Program-made: the position numbers and the translations under genes | The notes under the pieces: generated by a model | Seen by the model: the letters and a program-made list of their open reading frames with translations, nothing else | Database searches by the model: none | Told to the model about the DNA's origin: nothing | Shown here: positions 26,756 through 28,876 of the stretch, piece after piece | Numbering within the stretch: position 1 is the first letter of the stretch | Layout: each line of letters opens with the position of its first letter | Virus record (IMG/VR): IMGVR_UViG_3300037485_000837 | Location: 1-28,876 of that record | Direction: 5' to 3' (one strand) | Source of the DNA: a virus | Length of the DNA: 28,876 nt

Positions 26756-27901
26756 TTATTGTATTCCGAAGGATTCGTTAAAAAGAAATCCTATGTCGTT
26801 ATTATTTATTTGATTAAAAGAACTATCATTAGGCACATTTGAAGGAGTCAATCGTCTTTCTATACGCATTTCTCTAATAACATTAGGATCATGATATTGT
26901 GGAGGATTGATATTAATATCGTCATAAGATGGATTTTCTAATGTTCGATATGGATATGATCTATTAGAACCCATAGATTTAACTTTTTTAGGTGAATAAA
27001 AAGCATCTATAGTTTTACCTTGTATCTGATCATTATTTACAATTCCTCCATTCTCATAAAGTTCCTTTCTACCTTCACCTTCACCATAATTAACATAACC
27101 ACTTGATTTACCTTGAGATTCAAGATAATTCCCTGCCGTAAATCTTTGAACATCTTTGGGATATGTGATAGCAGGTTCTATAAAAGAAGTTTTCAATTCA
27201 TCATCTATTGATTGTTGAATAGGAGTTATTGTAGGAGTTTTAGTTGGTATCTGTTGGTATGATGGTCTTTGTGGTGCGGCAGAAGGTAATACTGAAGGAT
27301 TAGTAGAAGAATTAATAACAGTGTAAGGAGTAGGTTTAGTAGGTTTAGTGGGGGAATATTTTCCGGTAACAATATTTAGGACATTACTAAGAGATCCACT
27401 GGTTCTACTTTTAAATGGTAAATCTGTATGTAACAATTTATAATCAACATCTTTAGAAGGATAATAATCTTTTTCATTAAACCACCGACTTTCCATTAAG
27501 GTATCTCTTATATAATTCTCACGCGAACTAAGGTTATTCTGATAACGAAAAGCTTCTTCATTATCAACAGTTGGGGTATCATTAAATGGAGTATATTTTG
27601 AAGCTTTAGGATCATGATCAAATATATTTACTAATGATGACTCATGTTTCGCAAATATATTATTGTAATCAGTAGCATAATTGAAATAATTAGTACTATC
27701 AAGAAAAGCCTCTTTCTGCTTGGCGTTGACATAATCAACATCTCTTAATATACCTTTTCTTAATTTCTCATCTTTTATTTTAGATATATCTAATACTTTT
27801 CCTTTTTCATATACATTTACATAATCCATCCAATTATCTTCAGATAAAGATATTGGTTTAGAAGGATTTTTCTTTTTTAAAGGTTTAATAGGATCTGACA
27901 T
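26756..27901 (-). CDS. Unrecognised virion-block protein with a Pro/Thr/Ser-rich middle
   Basis: 381 residues, no family recognised. A basic N-terminus (PLKKKNPSK) leads into a helical, charged section; residues ~178-235 are a low-complexity Pro/Thr/Ser/Gln linker (KPTKPTPY, QIPTKTPTITP); a Gly-rich piece with YENGGIVNN follows, and the C-terminus is rich in Asn, Pro and Arg. There is no signal peptide or membrane segment. Composition and position suggest a flexible virion or packaging-associated protein. It is more AT-rich than the neighbouring 939- and 322-residue genes, so it may evolve quickly or have been exchanged. Its ATG lies one base after the preceding stop, and its stop is two bases before the next start, so it is co-transcribed with them. 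Tail-region cargo or scaffold are both possible; I cannot decide. Confidence 0.72.
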   Translation of the reverse strand: MSDPIKPLKKKNPSKPISLSEDNWMDYVNVYEKGKVLDISKIKDEKLRKGILRDVDYVNAKQKEAFLDSTNYFNYATDYNNIFAKHESSLVNIFDHDPKASKYTPFNDTPTVDNEEAFRYQNNLSSRENYIRDTLMESRWFNEKDYYPSKDVDYKLLHTDLPFKSRTSGSLSNVLNIVTGKYSPTKPTKPTPYTVINSSTNPSVLPSAAPQRPSYQQIPTKTPTITPIQQSIDDELKTSFIEPAITYPKDVQRFTAGNYLESQGKSSGYVNYGEGEGRKELYENGGIVNNDQIQGKTIDAFYSPKKVKSMGSNRSYPYRTLENPSYDDININPPQYHDPNVIREMRIERRLTPSNVPNDSSFNQINNNDIGFLFNESFGIQ

Positions 27902-27902
27902 A

Positions 27903-28876
27903 TTATGATGGATATAGTTCGGTGAATTTCTGATCTACCATAGAAGCTATAAGCTGCTTACGTATCTCATCATTAGATGACATATTATATTGACGTACTC
28001 CTAATGCTCCTGCTTTAGCAACATCTTTTGCTGCCTCATACTTATTTGTCTGATACTGTCCTTTATTAGCAGCTTCATCATTCATTGCTTGAATAGTGAA
28101 TCCAATGTTCTTCAATTGAGCATCATTCATCAATCCAGTATTCACATTAGCAATATTCTCTCGTACACCTGAACGACCTTTAGATTCTTCTGTAGCAAGT
28201 GCAGATAGTGCTCCTAAGTCAAGTTTACCTTGCTGTCTCATAGCTTCTCTTGCAGAAGCAAATGCATCACGTGTTTCACGCAACGGAAGATCCGCAGTCA
28301 CTTTAGCAGGATTATATGTAGGATACTTTACTTTATCATAATCTTTACCATCACCGAATAAGTAAGCAAGTGAAGGACCTAATTGACCTAAACTTCCTGC
28401 AATTGAGGCAAGCATATTAGGATCGAATTTCTTTTTACTATTAGTAGCATTCTTATCTAAACTATAATTATATGCATTATCAGCATCTTCTTGAGAGATA
28501 ACATAATTATCCATAATAGGAACATATGGAGTTTCTGCGTCTATAGGTTCTTCGTAGAAATTCTTATTGAATTTACTCCAATCATCAGGATTGAATTCAT
28601 TTTTACCTCCGTCACCATATTTCTTTTTCATACCTCCATTACCGAACTGTTGTGTACGGTTTCTTACTACTTCATTTGATTGTGGTAACTTACCTCTTTC
28701 TGCAAGAGATTCATTGTAATCTGCTTGTTTCTGTTGACCTTCATAATATCTGTTCTGTTTATCATTCAGTATATTATTACCGAGAAATGGAATAAAGAAA
28801 TCCAATGCTTGAATACCCGCATTCTCACCCTCCGTTATGATACCTTTGTCTGCCATATCAATGGATTTCATACGAG
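27903..28876 (-). CDS. Unrecognised virion-block protein, N-terminus beyond the window
   Basis: At least 322 residues. Met codons at 28871 and five codons later are present, but the frame is still open at the right edge and the visible beginning (GIQALDFFIPFLGNN) reads like the interior of a protein, so the start is probably outside. Features: a hydrophobic stretch FFIPFLG, a Gly-rich FGNGGMKKKYGDGG segment, a hydrophobic SIAGSLGQLGPSLAYLFG helix near residue 160, and an Ala/Gln/Asn-rich helical C-terminal half typical of phage internal virion proteins. The FxNGGx segment resembles YENGGI in the next gene. The stop is one base before the next ATG. Membership of the ejected-protein group is an inference from position and composition. 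Confidence 0.7.
   Translation of the reverse strand, partial: RMKSIDMADKGIITEGENAGIQALDFFIPFLGNNILNDKQNRYYEGQQKQADYNESLAERGKLPQSNEVVRNRTQQFGNGGMKKKYGDGGKNEFNPDDWSKFNKNFYEEPIDAETPYVPIMDNYVISQEDADNAYNYSLDKNATNSKKKFDPNMLASIAGSLGQLGPSLAYLFGDGKDYDKVKYPTYNPAKVTADLPLRETRDAFASAREAMRQQGKLDLGALSALATEESKGRSGVRENIANVNTGLMNDAQLKNIGFTIQAMNDEAANKGQYQTNKYEAAKDVAKAGALGVRQYNMSSNDEIRKQLIASMVDQKFTELYPS

Noticed and set aside
1-28876. Stop-codon reassignment, known in some crAss-like phages
   Set aside because: TAA, TGA and TAG all end genes at sensible places here, and the giant genes contain no in-frame TAG or TGA.
1-28876. CRISPR array, insertion sequence or integrase attachment site
   Set aside because: No regularly spaced repeats, transposase or recombinase gene, or long flanking repeats were seen.

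Overview
The window looks like part of a crAss-like (Crassvirales-type) tailed phage genome infecting a Bacteroidota host. Four observations point there. One 4360-codon gene carries the DFDID catalytic motif and preceding signature of the virion-packaged RNA polymerases of crAss-like phages. Very long, tightly abutting genes of the cargo type fill one strand. A convergent short block of metabolic and small genes lies on the other strand. An internal promoter matches the Bacteroides consensus (TTTG, 20 bases, TAnnTTTG). Stops TAA, TGA and TAG are all used normally, so I see no recoded alphabet here.

Layout. Plus strand, 1-3749: the 3' part of a class II (adenosylcobalamin-dependent) ribonucleotide reductase gene cut by the left edge, a 196-base non-coding gap that folds into a closed multi-hairpin RNA, then four small genes (an unknown, a low-molecular-weight tyrosine-phosphatase-like protein, and two acidic unknowns). 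A large hairpin at 3750-3793 separates the two convergent blocks and probably terminates both. Minus strand, 28876 down to 3814: a single run of seven genes with almost no gaps: a right-edge partial protein, a Pro/Thr/Ser-rich protein, a 939-residue protein with a lysozyme/transglycosylase-like motif, the 4360-residue giant, a 456-residue protein, a GIY-YIG homing endonuclease, and a 1630-residue protein with hydrophobic helices near its end.

How the parts work together. By analogy with crAss-like phages, the minus-strand proteins are virion or ejected cargo proteins: a wall-degrading activity, membrane-interacting segments, a zinc metallopeptidase that could process cargo, and an RNA polymerase that would transcribe early phage genes after entry. 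The plus-strand block would serve nucleotide supply inside the anaerobic, cobalamin-rich gut host.

Most interesting points. (1) An SF1B (RecD/Dda-like) helicase plus a DUF4326-like domain sits as a ~725-residue, AT-richer block inside the RNA polymerase part of the giant protein. (2) A GIY-YIG endonuclease gene with its own host-type promoter separates two halves of what looks like one polyvalent-protein domain, and it is surrounded by an AT-rich tract reaching into both flanking genes. (3) An unrecognised structured RNA with alternative pairings lies after the reductase gene. (4) A second lysozyme-like ESGGNPNAV motif is cut off at the very end of the 939-residue protein.
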